This document shows positions 29,954 to 30,502 of a stretch of 30,502 nt of DNA, piece by piece. Made by a program: the position numbers and the translations under genes. A model generated the notes under the pieces. The model did not search any database and was not told where the DNA came from. It saw only the letters and a program-made list of their open reading frames with translations. Within the stretch, counting starts at the first letter, position 1. Every line of letters begins with the position of its first letter. The stretch is from Succinatimonas sp. UBA7265. GTDB lineage: Bacteria > Pseudomonadota > Gammaproteobacteria > Enterobacterales > Succinivibrionaceae. The stretch spans positions 1 to 30,502 of the forward strand of contig DKSD01000069.1 of NCBI GenBank assembly GCA_002473165.1. Direction: 5' to 3'.

Positions 29954-30487
29954 ATGGGTTTATTCAGATTTTTAAAGAGAAAACTTAATATTACCAAGCT
30001 TGAGAATTCTCTTAATTTATTACAAGATACAATTTTAAAATCTAATGATAATAATATCAAAGCCATGGGGGGGGGGGTAAATGAGATTTTAAATAAATTT
30101 TAAAAAGATAATCTAAAGAAAGAGCAAGGAATTTTTGAGGCAGATTGCAGTTTCTCAAACTGGCCTGATAATCAAACTTTCAATTTCGCTGTCAATAAGC
30201 TCTACCACCTCACCGACGTCAGCGATTTCTCGCATCAGGAGCACTCGCCTTTATACGACATCTTCCTGAACAGCACCGACAAATCCATCCACAAATGGCA
30301 TCATTATTTTCCGATCTATGAGCGGCATTTCTCGCGCTTTCGCAACACCAAATGCGTGATTGTCGAGGTCGGCGTGGACAACGGCGGCTCGCTTAAGATG
30401 TGGAAAAAGTACTTCGGGGAGCGCGCGGAGATCCACGGCATCGATATCGATCCCAAGTGCCTCAAGCACCAGGATCCTGAACTCTAA
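29954..30487 (+). pseudogene. Broken SAM-methyltransferase-like gene with poly-G tract
   Basis: One frame runs from ATG 29954 (AAGGAG 10 nt upstream) to TAA 30485-30487, interrupted by an in-frame TAA at 30101-30103. The first part is a 49-aa basic, AT-rich segment, MGLFRFLKRKLNITKLENSL onward, that crosses a G11 tract (30067-30077). The second part (128 codons) is GC-rich and contains a class I methyltransferase start: HKWHHYFPIYERHFSRFRN, then IVEVGVDNGGSLKMWKKYFG (motif I) and IHGIDIDPKC (motif II). The usual remaining 100-150 residues are absent: the frame stops just after motif II. It is therefore either a dead gene or an OFF-state relic of a phase-variable one. The methyltransferase type suggests surface-glycan modification, by analogy only. 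Confidence 0.6.
30067..30077 (+). repeat. G11 homopolymer tract (possible contingency locus)
   Basis: Eleven consecutive G, the first being the third base of an ATG codon, within the 5' part of the broken methyltransferase frame. Tracts of 8-12 G inside the start of surface-modification genes are hallmarks of slipped-strand phase variation, for example in Campylobacter. With 11 G the frame continues 8 codons to the TAA at 30101; with 10 or 12 it meets a stop immediately. Confidence 0.85.
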
Positions 30488-30502
30488 CTCCGCCCTTTCC
30501 GT

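Overview
The window reads as a moderately GC-rich chromosomal segment of a flagellated gammaproteobacterium. The order miaB-ybeZ-ybeY-ybeX-lnt, the paired ilvI/ilvH, a YdiJ-type oxidase and an elongator Met / Gln / Gln tRNA cluster all point to Gammaproteobacteria. The accessory genes (DUF3990, AAA-ATPase/PD-(D/E)XK, DUF4143, Fic) and the autotransporter-like protein suggest a host-associated Succinivibrionaceae/Aeromonadales-type bacterium. That family-level guess is inference only.

Layout. 1-99 is the acidic C-terminal end of an unidentified + strand gene. 209-6559 (minus strand) is a late flagellar block read flgJ, flgK, flgL, a 97-aa unknown protein, flaG, fliS. It has a textbook sigma-54 promoter before flgJ and sigma-28-like promoters before flaG and fliS. 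6812-8220 is a translationally coupled two-gene module: a DUF3990 ADP-ribosyltransferase-like protein plus an Xre-type HTH partner, most likely a toxin-antitoxin pair. 8287-14145 (minus) is a tight cluster ydiJ - PEMT/ICMT-like methyltransferase - ilvI - ilvH. 14168-16753 is an accessory patch: an AAA-ATPase/PD-(D/E)XK gene bracketed by direct copies of a small antitoxin-like gene plus the tail of a wHTH gene. One copy is decayed, and the wHTH gene is a frameshifted relic. 16921-17249 is a tRNA operon (Gln-UUG, Gln-CUG, Met) with a perfect-consensus promoter.

17456-18397 is a HAD-family phosphatase with a strong terminator. 18652-19938 is an AAA/DUF4143 ATPase whose best promoter predicts a leaderless mRNA. 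20064-20837 is a VbhA-like antitoxin and Fic toxin, separated by a single in-frame TGA. It lies 11 nt upstream of the housekeeping operon miaB-ybeZ-ybeY-ybeX-lnt (20849-26227). 26224-29720 (minus) holds an L,D-transpeptidase followed by an 846-aa autotransporter-passenger-like protein that lacks a beta-barrel and ends in a transmembrane helix. 29954-30487 is a broken methyltransferase-like gene with a G11 tract near its 5' end, the kind of tract used for phase variation.

How it fits together. The stable backbone (flagellum, branched-chain amino acid synthesis, tRNAs, tRNA modification/rRNA maturation/lipoprotein acylation, envelope cross-linking) is interrupted at gene borders by at least four small accessory modules of toxin-antitoxin or nuclease type. 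The strongest candidates for something little described are the DUF3990/HTH module, the repeat-flanked ATPase, the VbhA/Fic pair separated by one stop codon, and the barrel-less autotransporter-like membrane protein next to the L,D-transpeptidase.
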